Positions 8,976-19,400 of a stretch of 64,000 nucleotides of DNA are shown piece after piece. A program made the position numbers and the translations under genes. Location: positions 26,130 to 90,129 of the forward strand of contig JAFVVQ010000017.1 in assembly GCA_017502085.1 (NCBI GenBank), written 5' to 3'. This stretch comes from Clostridia bacterium (GTDB lineage: Bacteria > Bacillota > Clostridia > Oscillospirales > Acutalibacteraceae). The notes beneath the pieces were generated by a model. It was not told where the DNA came from, searched no databases, and saw only the letters and a list, made by a program, of their open reading frames with translations. The stretch's first letter is position 1; each line of letters begins with the position of its first letter.

Positions 8976-11036
8976 ATGGACAAACAGTATGAAGCACTGT
9001 TTACCCCTTGGAAAATCGGTAACGTCGAAATCAAGAACAGAATCGTTATGTGCCCTATGGGCGGCACATCTCTTTTCGGTTGGTTTGAACTCGGCGGCTG
9101 CCATTTTGACAAGGAAGCAGCAAAGCTTTTCCTCGAAAGAGCAAACAACAACGTAGGTCTCATCATCCCCGGTATCGCACCCCTTCGCGATACATTCTGG
9201 GGCAAATGGCTTTGGCAGAATCCCAAGATGTTCGAAGACCTCAAGGTTTTCATGGATGAAATCCATAAGACAGGTGCAAAGCTCTTCGTTCAGCTTACAG
9301 CAGGTATGGGCCGCTCATGGGCTATCACAGAGCTCGTTGCTCCCCTTCACAAAAACAAGTTCACTCGCGCTCTTGTCAAGCCGATTCTTGACACTTCCCA
9401 CGAACTCGCTTCACCCAGCCCCCAGCCTTCACGTTGGGCTCACGATATTATCTGCCCCGAAATGACAAAAGAGCAGATTCACGAAATCATCGAAGCATTT
9501 GCAAAAACAGCAAAGCTCTGCCGTGATGCAGGCGTTGACGGTGTTGAAGTTCACGCTGTTCACGAAGGTTATCTTCTTGACCAGTTCGCAATCGAATTCT
9601 TCAACAAACGTACAGACGAATACGGCGGAAACTTTGAAAACAGATACCGTTTCGCAGTTGAAGTTGTCAAGGCTATCAAGGAAGCCTGCGGCAACGATTA
9701 CCCCGTTTCTCTCCGTTACTCCGTTGAGTCCAAGATGAAGGGCTTCTGCGAAGGCGCTATGCCCGGCGAAGATTACGAAGAAGTCGGACGTGCAATGGAA
9801 GAATCCGAAAAGGCTGCAAAGTACCTTCAGGATGCCGGTTACGATATGCTCAATGCCGATAACGGTACATATGACTCATGGTACTGGGCACATCCCCCCA
9901 TGTATATGCCTCAGAACTGCAACCTCGAAGACGTTGCTCACATCAAAAAATTCGTTGATATCCCCGTTGTCTGCGCAGGCCGTATGGAACCCGACGTAGG
10001 TGCCAAGGCTGTTGCAGAAGGCAAGATCGACGGTGTCGGTGTTGCACGTCAGTTCCTTGCCGACCCTGAATGGGTTACAAAGATTATCGAAGACAGACTT
10101 GAGGACATCAGACCCTGTATCTGCTGCCACAATGCCTGCTTCAACTTCTCATCATCCAAGGGTCACGCAAACACTCAGGATCTTCTTGACACAATGGGTC
10201 TTTCACGCTGCGCCATCAACCCCCTTACAATGCAGTCCAAGAAATATAAGATCGTTCCCGCCAAGAAGGCAAAGAAAATTGCCGTTATCGGCGGCGGTAT
10301 CGGCGGTATGGAAGCTGCTATCGTTTGCGCAAAGCGCGGTCACAGCGTAACACTTTATGAAAAGAGCGACAAACTCGGCGGCGTATTTATCGCAGCCGCA
10401 GCTCCTTCCTTCAAGGAGAAGGACCGTGACCTCATCGCATGGTACAACCGTGAGGTTGCAAAGCTCCCCATCGAAGTCAAGATGAACACCGAAGTCAAGG
10501 ATATCGCTTCTCTCGGTGCTGATGAAGTCATCATCGCAACAGGCGCAAAGGCAAAGAAGATTCCCGTCAAGGGTACTGATACTGCAATTGAAGCAGTTGA
10601 TTTCCTTCTCGGCAATGCTGAGGTCGGCGAAAACGTTACAATCATCGGCGGCGGTCTCACAGGCTGCGAAATCGCTTATGAGCTCTACCTCAACGGCAAG
10701 AAGCCCACAATCGTTGAAATGCAGGATGACCTTGTAACAACTCCCGGCATTGCTCTTGCAAACACGAGCTATCTCAGAGACTTCTTCAAGACAAACAAAG
10801 TTCCCGTTCACCTTGAAACATCCCTCGTTGAAATCAACGAAGGCAGTGTAAAGGTCAAGGATAAGGAAGGCAAGGTATTTGATATCCCTGCTGATTCCGT
10901 TGTTATGTCCGTTGGCTATACTCCCACCCCCCTTGCTCCCAAGAGCAAACACGTTCACGTTATCGGTGATGCTGCCAAGGTCGGCAATCTCCGTACAGTT
11001 ATCTGGGGCGCATGGGATATCGCTATGAAGCTGTAA
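8976..11036 (+). CDS. NADH:flavin oxidoreductase / enoate reductase-type (BaiCD/FadH-like)
   Basis: A 686-residue cytoplasmic enzyme. ATG 8976 is spaced correctly from AAGGA at 8961-8965. Residues 1-380 are an old-yellow-enzyme FMN barrel (ALFTPWKIGNVEIKNRIV; GVDGVEVHAVHEGYLLDQF; TDEYGGNFENRYRF). A cluster CICCHNAC (about 381-388) plus a Cys in LSRCAINP binds a 4Fe-4S centre. Then comes an FAD-binding GGGIGGMEAA and an NAD(P)-binding GGGLTGCE. This layout is shared by 2,4-dienoyl-CoA reductase, clostridial enoate reductases and the bile-acid enzymes BaiCD/BaiH, which reduce or oxidise C=C bonds next to carbonyls. The substrate is not predictable; no bai genes are nearby. It has its own promoter and terminator. 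Confidence 0.9.
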   Translation: MDKQYEALFTPWKIGNVEIKNRIVMCPMGGTSLFGWFELGGCHFDKEAAKLFLERANNNVGLIIPGIAPLRDTFWGKWLWQNPKMFEDLKVFMDEIHKTGAKLFVQLTAGMGRSWAITELVAPLHKNKFTRALVKPILDTSHELASPSPQPSRWAHDIICPEMTKEQIHEIIEAFAKTAKLCRDAGVDGVEVHAVHEGYLLDQFAIEFFNKRTDEYGGNFENRYRFAVEVVKAIKEACGNDYPVSLRYSVESKMKGFCEGAMPGEDYEEVGRAMEESEKAAKYLQDAGYDMLNADNGTYDSWYWAHPPMYMPQNCNLEDVAHIKKFVDIPVVCAGRMEPDVGAKAVAEGKIDGVGVARQFLADPEWVTKIIEDRLEDIRPCICCHNACFNFSSSKGHANTQDLLDTMGLSRCAINPLTMQSKKYKIVPAKKAKKIAVIGGGIGGMEAAIVCAKRGHSVTLYEKSDKLGGVFIAAAAPSFKEKDRDLIAWYNREVAKLPIEVKMNTEVKDIASLGADEVIIATGAKAKKIPVKGTDTAIEAVDFLLGNAEVGENVTIIGGGLTGCEIAYELYLNGKKPTIVEMQDDLVTTPGIALANTSYLRDFFKTNKVPVHLETSLVEINEGSVKVKDKEGKVFDIPADSVVMSVGYTPTPLAPKSKHVHVIGDAAKVGNLRTVIWGAWDIAMKL

Positions 11037-11061
11037 TCCCCGATAAAACAACATAAATATA

Positions 11062-11100
11062 CTCCCGGAAAGTTCAGACTTTCCGGGAGTTTTTGTTTTT
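11062..11100 (+). terminator. Intrinsic terminator of the flavoenzyme gene
   Basis: Perfect 11-pair stem CTCCCGGAAAG (11062-11072) / CTTTCCGGGAG (11079-11089) with a 6-base loop, then TTTTTGTTTTT. The convergent SGNH gene ends at 11103. Confidence 0.95.
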
Positions 11101-11102
11101 AT

Positions 11103-12284
11103 TCATCTGAACCAATTCAGATCAACATTTTCTGCAACGTATCTGCCGCCCTCCATATTGGGATGCAGATTATCCTTGCCGAGGTATTCCTTCTTCGTGC
11201 AGTTAGGCTTATCGGGATTCACACACAAACCCGCCTGATCGTAAACTGCATGGAATCGGTCGCTGTTTTCTCCAAGCAGAGCATTATATTCACTGACCAT
11301 TGCTTCTTTTTCGGGTCTCGAATCGATACACTCGCCGAAATTCATAACATTGAAAACAACGGTTCTGACACCGTTTTTGCTGAGTCTCTCGGCAATACCC
11401 GAAACTGCATCGAGCATCTGCCTCGGAGTCGTCTTTTCGCTTTTGGGCGCGGCAATGGTATTATACTGCAGAAAATCGTTTGTTCCGAGTGCAAAAAGCA
11501 CGTACTCCGTATCAGGATAATTCAAAACATCACGTTCAAGACGGTTGATTCCGCCGATACCGAAAAGTCCCTTGCAGAAAAACCTTTTGCTGAAGTCAAG
11601 CCTAGTGCGGTTACCCATAATTGACTTATTGATAACAGAGTATCTGCCGGGAAATTCGTTGCGTATTCTCTCTGCAAAGCAGTTTGTCCAATAGCCCTGC
11701 TGACTGATCGAATCACCGAAAACAACAATGGAGGATGCATCGGTTTCATTAAGAAGCTGCACGGACTGAAAAATCGGGATGGGTTTATGGAAATACATGC
11801 GAAGCAATTCCGAGGCAACTTCTCTGACCTTATCCCTTTTTCTGCGCTGATTTTCAACCGCGGTTTCAGTTGTAACGTCTCCTTTGACGGTTATAAGCGA
11901 AACATTATCAATCAGATTGCCGCTTCTGAGCGCGCCCTTTTCAACGTAAACACTGATGCAGAAATATTCACCTGTGTCAACGGTGATATCAACAGGGTCT
12001 GTCATTACAACGTCACCGATGCCGAGATGTAACTTTTCGCTGCCGCTGACCGTAACTGTTTTATATTCTCCGATGAAATTACCGTTTTCATTGCATTTCG
12101 CCGCAGTTATTCTGCCTATGAAGACGTCGTTTTTTGCACATTCATTAGACAACTCAACACGCAATTTTTTGCCCGATATCGCAGACCTGATTACCATTCT
12201 GTAGGTCTTTTTGCACGAAGGATAATAAAAAAACGACAGCGCGGCGTGTGCCTGACCCCAGGCTTGTACCCATTTTTCAGCCAT
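11103..12284 (-). CDS. SGNH/GDSL hydrolase with N-terminal beta domain
   Basis: A 393-residue protein, no signal peptide. Residues about 1-160 are a beta-sandwich-like domain of the kind that precedes many carbohydrate-esterase SGNH domains. Residues about 185-393 hold the catalytic blocks: Ser in VFGDSISQQG (block I), Gly in the NKSIMGNR region (block II), Asn in ALGTNDF (block III), and Asp/His in DNLHPN (block V). Enzymes of this type remove acetyl or other acyl groups from sugars or lipids; with the glycan genes around it, sugar deacetylation is the likelier job. RBS GGGG upstream; own promoter at 12313-12341. Confidence 0.85.
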   Translation of the reverse strand: MAEKWVQAWGQAHAALSFFYYPSCKKTYRMVIRSAISGKKLRVELSNECAKNDVFIGRITAAKCNENGNFIGEYKTVTVSGSEKLHLGIGDVVMTDPVDITVDTGEYFCISVYVEKGALRSGNLIDNVSLITVKGDVTTETAVENQRRKRDKVREVASELLRMYFHKPIPIFQSVQLLNETDASSIVVFGDSISQQGYWTNCFAERIRNEFPGRYSVINKSIMGNRTRLDFSKRFFCKGLFGIGGINRLERDVLNYPDTEYVLFALGTNDFLQYNTIAAPKSEKTTPRQMLDAVSGIAERLSKNGVRTVVFNVMNFGECIDSRPEKEAMVSEYNALLGENSDRFHAVYDQAGLCVNPDKPNCTKKEYLGKDNLHPNMEGGRYVAENVDLNWFR

Positions 12285-12312
12285 ACCGAATCCCCTTTCA
12301 ATTTATATAATA

Positions 12313-12341
12313 ATACTATCACACATCCTTTTGCTTTTCAA
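12313..12341 (-). promoter_or_regulatory. Promoter of the SGNH hydrolase gene
   Basis: On the minus strand TTGAAA (12336-12341), 17 bases, TAGTAT (12313-12318), 28 bases before the ATG. It abuts the T-run of the upstream operon terminator. Confidence 0.65.
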
Positions 12342-12374
12342 GAAAAAAGATACCCTGCCTGATTGCAGGGTATC
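12341..12374 (-). terminator. Terminator of the polysaccharide/chromate operon
   Basis: Perfect 10-pair stem GATACCCTGC/GCAGGGTATC (12349-12358 and 12365-12374), 6-base loop, followed on the minus strand by TTTTTTCTT. It closes the long leftward operon. Confidence 0.9.
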
Positions 12375-12382
12375 CGATAGCT

Positions 12383-12961
12383 TTACATTGAGAAAACAAC
12401 ACCCGCAACGGCAGAAACAGCGATAAAAACGATGGGATGAAGTTTTCCGAGTTTCTTGATATTCGTCATAACAACAAGCACGACAGCAAGGATTGCCCCC
12501 TTCCAGTTGAATGCTGCAATGGAAAATGCCTCGGGGAAAAAATTCGCAACAGCTACGCTGAGACCCGCAGCGGCAATAAGGCCCGTCGATGCAGGTCGGA
12601 GACCGTAAAAAGCAGAATTGACATATTTATTGTCACGGAAGCTTTTAAGAAAAACGGCAACGATAAGAATGATTATCACCGCAGGTGTTACAAGACCGAG
12701 CGTTGCACTCAACGCACCGAGAATAGCGGTGGGTATACCCGCCACCTTCATACCTGTTACATATCCGACATAGGTCGCCATATTGACACCGATAGGTCCC
12801 GGAGTCGATTCACTGACCGCAATCATATTTGCAAGATCGTTGTGAGAAAACCAACCCGTACTGTCAGAAATGTCATAGAGGAAAGGAATTGTCGCCATTC
12901 CGCCGCCGACAGCAAAAAGCCCCGTTTTGAAGAATGCCCAGAAAAGTTGGAGAAAAATCAT
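12383..12961 (-). CDS. Chromate transporter family protein, half-size (second of a pair)
   Basis: A 192-residue membrane protein with about five or six hydrophobic segments. FKTGLFAVGGGMATIPFL and SESTPGPIGVNMATYVGY are the conserved signatures of CHR-family half transporters. Two such halves with opposed topology work together; its partner is the gene directly upstream, which it overlaps by 4 bases (ATGA). Members export chromate or move other oxyanions; many short pairs have no proven substrate. It is the last gene before the terminator at 12341. Confidence 0.9.
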   Translation of the reverse strand: MIFLQLFWAFFKTGLFAVGGGMATIPFLYDISDSTGWFSHNDLANMIAVSESTPGPIGVNMATYVGYVTGMKVAGIPTAILGALSATLGLVTPAVIIILIVAVFLKSFRDNKYVNSAFYGLRPASTGLIAAAGLSVAVANFFPEAFSIAAFNWKGAILAVVLVVMTNIKKLGKLHPIVFIAVSAVAGVVFSM

Positions 12962-13500
12962 GCCTTCTTACCTCCCGCATTCTTGATAACAATACCGAGC
13001 ACCGCCGCAATAACAACAAAAATTACGGGACTGAGATCTGTGAGAAAAGCCGCAAGTGCAACAACTATAAAAATCAGTGTAGACGGCAAATCGATAGCTG
13101 CTTTCTTGAAAAGCTTGATAACCGCATTGAGAATAAGTACGCATACACAAATGCGGATACCGCCAAAAGCATGCTGTACCCAGACGATGTGCGAAAAAGC
13201 CTCGATAACACCCGCAAGCAGAGAAATAATCACAAGCGACGGAAAAACAAGACCGAGGGTTGCAAAAATACCGCCGAGAATCCCTTTGTTCTTCTGTCCG
13301 ATAAACGTTGCGGTGTTGACGGCAATGATACCGGGAGTGCATTGACCGATTGCAAAAAAATCCATCAGTTCCTCTTCGGATGCCCATTTCTGCTTTTCAA
13401 CAACTTCTCTTTGAAGAATCGGCAACATCGCATACCCGCCGCCGAAGGTCATAACACCGACCTTTGCAAACACAAGGAACATTCTTAAAAGTAATTTCAT
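12958..13500 (-). CDS. Chromate transporter family protein, half-size (first of a pair)
   Basis: A 180-residue membrane protein of the same family: FAKVGVMTFGGGYAMLPIL and GQCTPGIIAVNTATFIGQK are the paired signatures. It starts 17 bases after the flippase stop, with no terminator or room for a full promoter between, so it reads as a passenger on the polysaccharide operon. Substrate unknown. Confidence 0.9.
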   Translation of the reverse strand: MKLLLRMFLVFAKVGVMTFGGGYAMLPILQREVVEKQKWASEEELMDFFAIGQCTPGIIAVNTATFIGQKNKGILGGIFATLGLVFPSLVIISLLAGVIEAFSHIVWVQHAFGGIRICVCVLILNAVIKLFKKAAIDLPSTLIFIVVALAAFLTDLSPVIFVVIAAVLGIVIKNAGGKKA

Positions 13501-13517
13501 TTTATCTCCTCATCTGT

Positions 13518-14852
13518 TCAGTATATATTATCAGCCTCTTCGGGAGTTTCTTTATTTTTCAGCATCGAAAACACATGTTTGCTTTCACGGAATGCAAACA
13601 TCGGATTGATACCCCTGAGAAGCAATCGGTTGTTTTGTCTGATCGGTCCGAAGATAAAACCGATAACAAAATTCATTATAAACTGTGTGATAAGCGACGC
13701 TGCGGCCGCTCCGCAGGCATCCCATCGGGGAATAAAAAATGCGTTGAGAACGATATTGGTCATCGCCCCCAAAAGATTGATAACCCAGAGATATTTCTGC
13801 TTCTGCTCCGCAAGAATCCAGACGTTTCTGACAACACCCATAACCGAAAAACTGTAATACCAGATAAGAATTCTCAGAACGGGAACAGCGGCAGAATATT
13901 CCGCTCCGTAGAGAACAATGATAATAAGCTCTGCCAGAACCGTAAACACAACACTCTGAGCTATCGCAAGATACTGCGTTACACAATAAAGTCTCGATAC
14001 GTTAAGACCGTATTCATCGGAATTTTGTTTTTTGTTTTCAAGAATAACAGGTCTGAAGGAATCAATAATTGCAATAAAAACAAACTGTGTCACCGAAGTG
14101 CAGGTTATTGCAGCAGAATATAACCCGTTCTGAAATTTTCCCGACATCTCAGTGAGCATAATATGGTCGGTATTCTGAAGGATGACAAGCATCATCGATG
14201 CAGTGATATAATGTTTGCTTCTGCCAAGCATTTCCTTTGCGGTGGCCAAAGAAAATGACAGTCTGCCGCCTTTTTTTATGTAAATCACTAAAAGCACTGC
14301 TGCAACAAGACCGTATTCGAGAGAAATTGAAAGCGCAAACCAATAAACACTTTTTCCGCTTGCAAGCAGAAAAACCTTATAAACCATCACTGCGGTGTAA
14401 ACGCAAAGCATAGTGATTGATGAATATTTGGACATCAGTTTATACTGAAACCAATATTGTATCATTTCAAGTGCGGCAAAAACCAGAGAAACACTGTAAA
14501 GAGCACAAACGAGAATCGTTTCTGTTTCTCCCGCATTCATTACGGATGCAAAGGCCGAAACCGCCCCCATACATGCAAGACTCGAAGCAAAATTCATCGT
14601 AAGAGAAGTACCGATAATTTTGCTCTCCATATGCGGTTTCTCAACGAGTTCATGAACGAGGGTTGCATCCATGCCAAGCTTCATAACGGGAAGCGCAAAA
14701 GCAACAACGGATGCCGCATATTTAAGCAAGCCATAGTTTTCGGGGCCAAGATATCTTGCACTGAACATACCGATAAGAAGCTGTAGCAAAGATTGCACAA
14801 CCTTACAGATAACTATCCACTTTGCATTATCAAAAATCCGCCTGTATTTCAT
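13518..14852 (-). CDS. Polysaccharide flippase (Wzx-type, MOP superfamily)
   Basis: A 444-residue protein with 12 or more hydrophobic segments. The N-terminus, WIVICKVVQSLLQLLIGMFS followed by ARYLGPENYG, is the classical start of oligosaccharide-repeat-unit flippases, which move undecaprenyl-linked units across the membrane. I prefer ATG 14852, which follows GGAGA, over the ATG at 14870, which sits in the arm of a hairpin. It pairs with the Wzy-type polymerase gene at 24108-25415. Confidence 0.9.
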   Translation of the reverse strand: MKYRRIFDNAKWIVICKVVQSLLQLLIGMFSARYLGPENYGLLKYAASVVAFALPVMKLGMDATLVHELVEKPHMESKIIGTSLTMNFASSLACMGAVSAFASVMNAGETETILVCALYSVSLVFAALEMIQYWFQYKLMSKYSSITMLCVYTAVMVYKVFLLASGKSVYWFALSISLEYGLVAAVLLVIYIKKGGRLSFSLATAKEMLGRSKHYITASMMLVILQNTDHIMLTEMSGKFQNGLYSAAITCTSVTQFVFIAIIDSFRPVILENKKQNSDEYGLNVSRLYCVTQYLAIAQSVVFTVLAELIIIVLYGAEYSAAVPVLRILIWYYSFSVMGVVRNVWILAEQKQKYLWVINLLGAMTNIVLNAFFIPRWDACGAAAASLITQFIMNFVIGFIFGPIRQNNRLLLRGINPMFAFRESKHVFSMLKNKETPEEADNIY

Positions 14853-14869
14853 AATTCTCCAAACAATCA

Positions 14870-14902
14870 TTCCGCAGTGCCACCCAAAGCAGCACTGCGG
14901 AA
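14870..14902 (-). terminator. Intercistronic hairpin, weak terminator or processing site
   Basis: A perfect 11-pair stem TTCCGCAGTGC/GCACTGCGGAA (14870-14880 and 14892-14902) with an 11-base loop lies between the giant gene and the flippase gene. It lacks a clean T-run, so it probably tunes or partly ends transcription, or protects the 3' end. Confidence 0.45.
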
Positions 14903-14916
14903 CGCTTTAAATTATC

Positions 14917-16440
14917 TTACCCGACAACTCTGCCGAGCTCATCGAACGTGTAGTTCATTTCAACGGAAAGACCGTTTGTTTCCCAGGCATAATATGTTCT
15001 GTTGACAGCAAGTAATCCGTCTTTGATGATGAAATAGTAATAACCGTCTATGTAGTTGAGACCTACTCTGCCGGGTTTACCCTTTTCATAATAGTATCTT
15101 TCGCCGTTCTTTTCAAAGAAACCGTCACGCATCTTACCGTCAGGTCCGAATTCATAATCGCCCTCGGGAAGAAGACCGTTATGCTTCCATACATTGATAG
15201 TCTTATCAACGGCAAGTTCACCGTTTGCACCGATTGCGTAATAGTAAGCACCGTTATACTCAACCAGGCCGTAGGATTCAGCCACACCGTCAATATAGAA
15301 ATAAAGAACTCCGTTCTTATCAACGATTCCGTCAAGCATTCTGCCGTCAGCTCCGAATTCATATTCACCTGCAGGAAGTATTCCGTTGCCAACGCTGACA
15401 TGCTGCTTCTTACCGACGGTCAGTTCACCGTTTGAGCCCTCAACATTGTAATACGCACCGTCGTATTCAACCAGACCCGCCTTCATCGGCTTACCGTTTT
15501 CATAATAACAAAGAACACCGTTCTTATCAACGATTCCTCTGAGCATTCTGCCGTCAGCTCCGAATTCATACTCCGCTTCGGGAAGAATTCCGTTCCCCTC
15601 CCAGACATATTTCTTCTGGGCGACAATGATTTCGCCGTTTGAGCCACCCGCGAAGTAATATTCGCCGTCAATCTCAACCAGACCTGCGGCTTTTGCCTTG
15701 CCTTTCACGTAATAGTAAAGGGTACCGTTCTTGTTTACAATACCGTCAAGCATCTTGCCGTCGGGGCCGAATTCGTAATTGCCCATCGAAAGAAGTCCGT
15801 TGGTCTCGCTGACATACTTAACGGCATTGACTGTCAATTCACCGTTTGAGCCGCTTGAGTAATAGTAATCACCGTCTATCAGCAGGAGACCCGCTCTCTT
15901 GGGCTTACCGTTTACAAAATACGTAAGAACACCGTTCTTATTTACAATACCGTCAAGCATCTTGCCGTCGGGGCCGAATTCATAGGAAGCTTCGGGAAGC
16001 AGTCCGTTTGTCTCCCATGCATACTGGACCTTGTTGGTTACAAGCTCACCTTCACCGCCTGCAAAATAATAGTATCCGTCAACATAAACCAGGCCGGCTG
16101 CCTTTGCTTTGCCGAGTTCATAATAATAGAGTGTACCGTTTTTGTTTACAATACCGTCAAGCATTCTGCCGTCGGCACCGTATTCATAGTTGGTGGCGGG
16201 AAGCAGACCGTTTGTTTCCCATGCATACTGGACTTTGTTGGTTACCAGCTTACCATCACCGCTCGCGAAATAATAATAACCGTCTTCATAAACAAGACCT
16301 GCGGCTTTGGGTCTGCCCTTATAGTAATAAATCTTTTCTCCGTCGATTTCATAAATGCCGTGAAGTGCCTTATAATCATCGCCGAAGGTGTAGACGCCCG
16401 TGGGAAGGTCGCAATGTGTTTCTGCCGCATACTCCTTACC
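14917..16440 (-). repeat. Seven tandem 204/207-bp coding repeats (wall-binding type)
   Basis: The coding repeat GPDGKMLDGIVNKNG recurs about every 204-207 bases: the matching gcat ends fall at 16164, 15960, 15753, 15546, 15339 and 15132. Each unit has DG(I)V-KNG, a YYY run, a GLV-DG-YYF segment and a (V/A)WETNGLLP segment. Copies differ by scattered substitutions, so they are older than a recent slippage event but still alike at DNA level. Confidence 0.85.
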
Positions 16441-19400
16441 CTTGACCGCCTTGCAACGGTAATCAAACAGATAATACGCTCCGTCAATCTCATGGAGACC
16501 CTCAAGCGCTATACCGTTAACAACGTAACTGAGAGAACCGTCTGCATCATTGTAGAAACCGTCAGGAATTATTTCATCCTTGCAGATGCCGTCAGTGCCA
16601 AAATCATACCACGTATAGAACTCACTGTTTGATTCCTGAACACAACGTATGCCCTCATATCGGTAACCGCCGTAGAAATAGTATCTGTTGCCATCAATAG
16701 TCAACCATCCACGCTGATGGAATGACGGACCATAATAATATCTTGTGCCGAATACACATTTTGCCCAAACGCCTGAAACGAGTCTGCCGTTTTCTTCAAA
16801 CTCATATTCGACGGCGCCAACCTTATATTTACCTTCTCTTGCGGCCTTTGTATCGGAATGGAAGTAATACCAATCCTCACCTATCAACTGCCAACCGGTA
16901 ACAAGTTCGCCGAGCTTTGCATAGCGATAAAGAGAATCTTTTTCGTCGCAGAATACACCGGTGAATTTCGTTTGTCCGACGTTGATTCCGTTCTCTCCGA
17001 AATCGTAATAATATCCGTCGACAAGCTTTATACCGGTATACTTTTCGCCGTCTGCATAATATGCAAAGCCACCACCTTCGTTCACCCAACCTTCCTTGAT
17101 TGCTTTTGAAAGCGTATATGTGTCGGTGAACGATGAATAAACAGCGCCGAACCAACCGCCTTTTTCATTTTCATCACTGGGATTAACAAAGGGATAAATA
17201 CCATAGTTCTGCTGATTTTCAGTCTTATTCGCGAAGGAGTAAAGAGCGGTTGCACGCATATAAACTTTATAGCTGACCTCTCCGCTGTGAACTGCCGCAA
17301 TTCTGTCATTCTTCCACTCGGCATCTGCTTTCGGAGTGAGCTTGATTCCGCTGAGAATGCAAAGCGGGTTAGCCATCGCGGGGTCAATCGCCTGAGTCTG
17401 GTCAATCCAGTTAAGAGTCAGAGTCAGAGTGTTTGTATCCTCGTCAAACTCTGTTGAGGTAAGTGCGAAATAATCGTTGATAACCTTCATTTCCGAATAA
17501 TCAACGTCAAATCTGCTGTCGATAACAACAGTGGGCTTGACCTGCGTAAGAACACTTACCCTTTCTGCAAGCTGCATAAGGAATGTCCATGCTGATGCAT
17601 TTTCAAGTTCTGCACCCGGCAGAAGCGATGTGAGCTCTTCGAGTTGCTCCGGAATGGGTATCTGCGTCATATCGATAGCAAACGAATAGCTTGTTTCCAT
17701 CGGTTTTTCCGGATCTATTGCTTCGTAGAGGTTATTATCCTCTGTGACGGAATTGCTGACCTCTCTGTACCAGGCAAAGGTTCTGTCTCCGCCCGTTGCC
17801 TGATCGAAATCGAATGAAAGCTCGCCCTGGTTGTAAAGTGAAATAACAACCGATGCCGTTACACTGTCATCCGCTGCAAGAGCTGCGTAAACAGTCAGAT
17901 TCTTGATACCGGTGCCATCTGTTCCGATGAAGTACGAGCCATCAATAACACCCGCATCATTGTTGCTCAACGTAAATACAACGTCATTCTCTGCAATTGT
18001 AACGGGTTTGTTCTCATAAAGCGCAATAATCGGAAGTTCTGTTTTCGCACCGTAAACAGTATCGATATTGGTCTTGGAGAAATAGATTCTGTCGGGAACA
18101 ACAACATTAAGTGTAATCGTTCCGAGAACGTCTTCACCGAGCATCAGATTCACGTCAACCGAGCCGTTTCTCAATGCGGTGAACACACCGTCGGCTGTAA
18201 CGGTACCCCACTTTTCATCAGAAACCATCCATGAAGTGCCTTCAGGAAGCGGAGCTGAATTGCCGGTTGCGCTGACACCCGAAGCGGTAAGCTGAACAGA
18301 GGCACCCTTTGTAAGATAATCAGTTTCGCTCTCTATAACAGCGTGATCGAATGCAGTTGAATTGGGAGCAGTCGAGACCATAATGAGTGACGTACTGACA
18401 GAACGTGAAGTACCGTCGGAAGGCTTGTTGACAACCTTCAGTTCATCCGTACCTTCAGGCTTTGAAACGAACGTTGTTGATCCGCCACCGTCAAGGTTGA
18501 TAGCTTCAACGCAGCCCGCTTCATACAGAATATGAGCGATTTCAACCATACTGCCGCCGCAGGAGACAGGTTCCTGTCTGCCGTCAAGCACCATAAACAC
18601 AACCTTGCCCGTTCTCGTTATGCCGATAGCCGTACGGCTGTGGCGGGTTGTGTAATAGCTTGAATCTTTGCTGATTTCAATCTCACCGTTTTTGATGAGT
18701 CTCGAGCCAAATCCGCCGACAGCTTCCTTGAGCTGACCTTTATAGATAGTGTTATACTCTTCCGTTGTGCCGATAATTGCTTTGCCGTCCTTGGTGATAC
18801 CGAAGAATCCGTTTGCACTCGGACCGTGGTACTCCTTACCGTCCATAACAAGAAGACCGCCCGGCTCACCGGTACTCATATTATAGCCGTCACCGTTGAT
18901 TGAGGCAATAACGTTATAATTTTCAACGTAATGCTCGCTTTCGGGATTGCCGTATTTTTCCTGAGCTGCGTTTGCCTGAGTAAGAACAGGTTGCATACCC
19001 CATTTGGTGGGGTCGTTATCCTTATAGTTTGCAAAAATATGAACGTCGTCTCTTGTCAGGTCAGCGGTAGCAGTGTAGAATACCATCTGCTTGTTATCCG
19101 CGGAAGTTGCGTGTTTGATATTCTGAACAATACCCGGAGCAAGATTCGAGGTTTCAGATGCAAAAACAGTGAAATAGGGGTTCGCTGTGTTTTCAACGTA
19201 GTCACCCGCAAGAGAACAGATATAATCTGCAAAGGCATAGCAACAAGCCTTTCTCAGGTCTGCAAGATTGTTTGTTTTAAACTCTCTGGTCGCCTCGAGG
19301 GTAGTTATCATTTTATTACCCGTATATGCATTATAGACGGCATTACGGATATCCTGCCTTGTGCTTACGCCGCCAAGTCTGTTCTTGAGGAAATAATCCG

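Noticed and set aside
10203-11054. 283-residue minus-strand ORF opposite the flavoenzyme
   Set aside because: Antisense shadow of a well-conserved coding region; no RBS or family motif, and it runs through the gene's FAD/NAD motifs.
12437-13345. 302-residue plus-strand ORF opposite the chromate transporter genes
   Set aside because: Antisense shadow: composition is Arg/Lys/Thr-rich without motif, while the minus strand has conserved family motifs over the whole stretch.
14917-16440. Direct repeats that could be taken for a CRISPR array
   Set aside because: The period is about 207 bp within one open frame, with no short repeat/spacer pattern and no cas genes; they are protein repeats.
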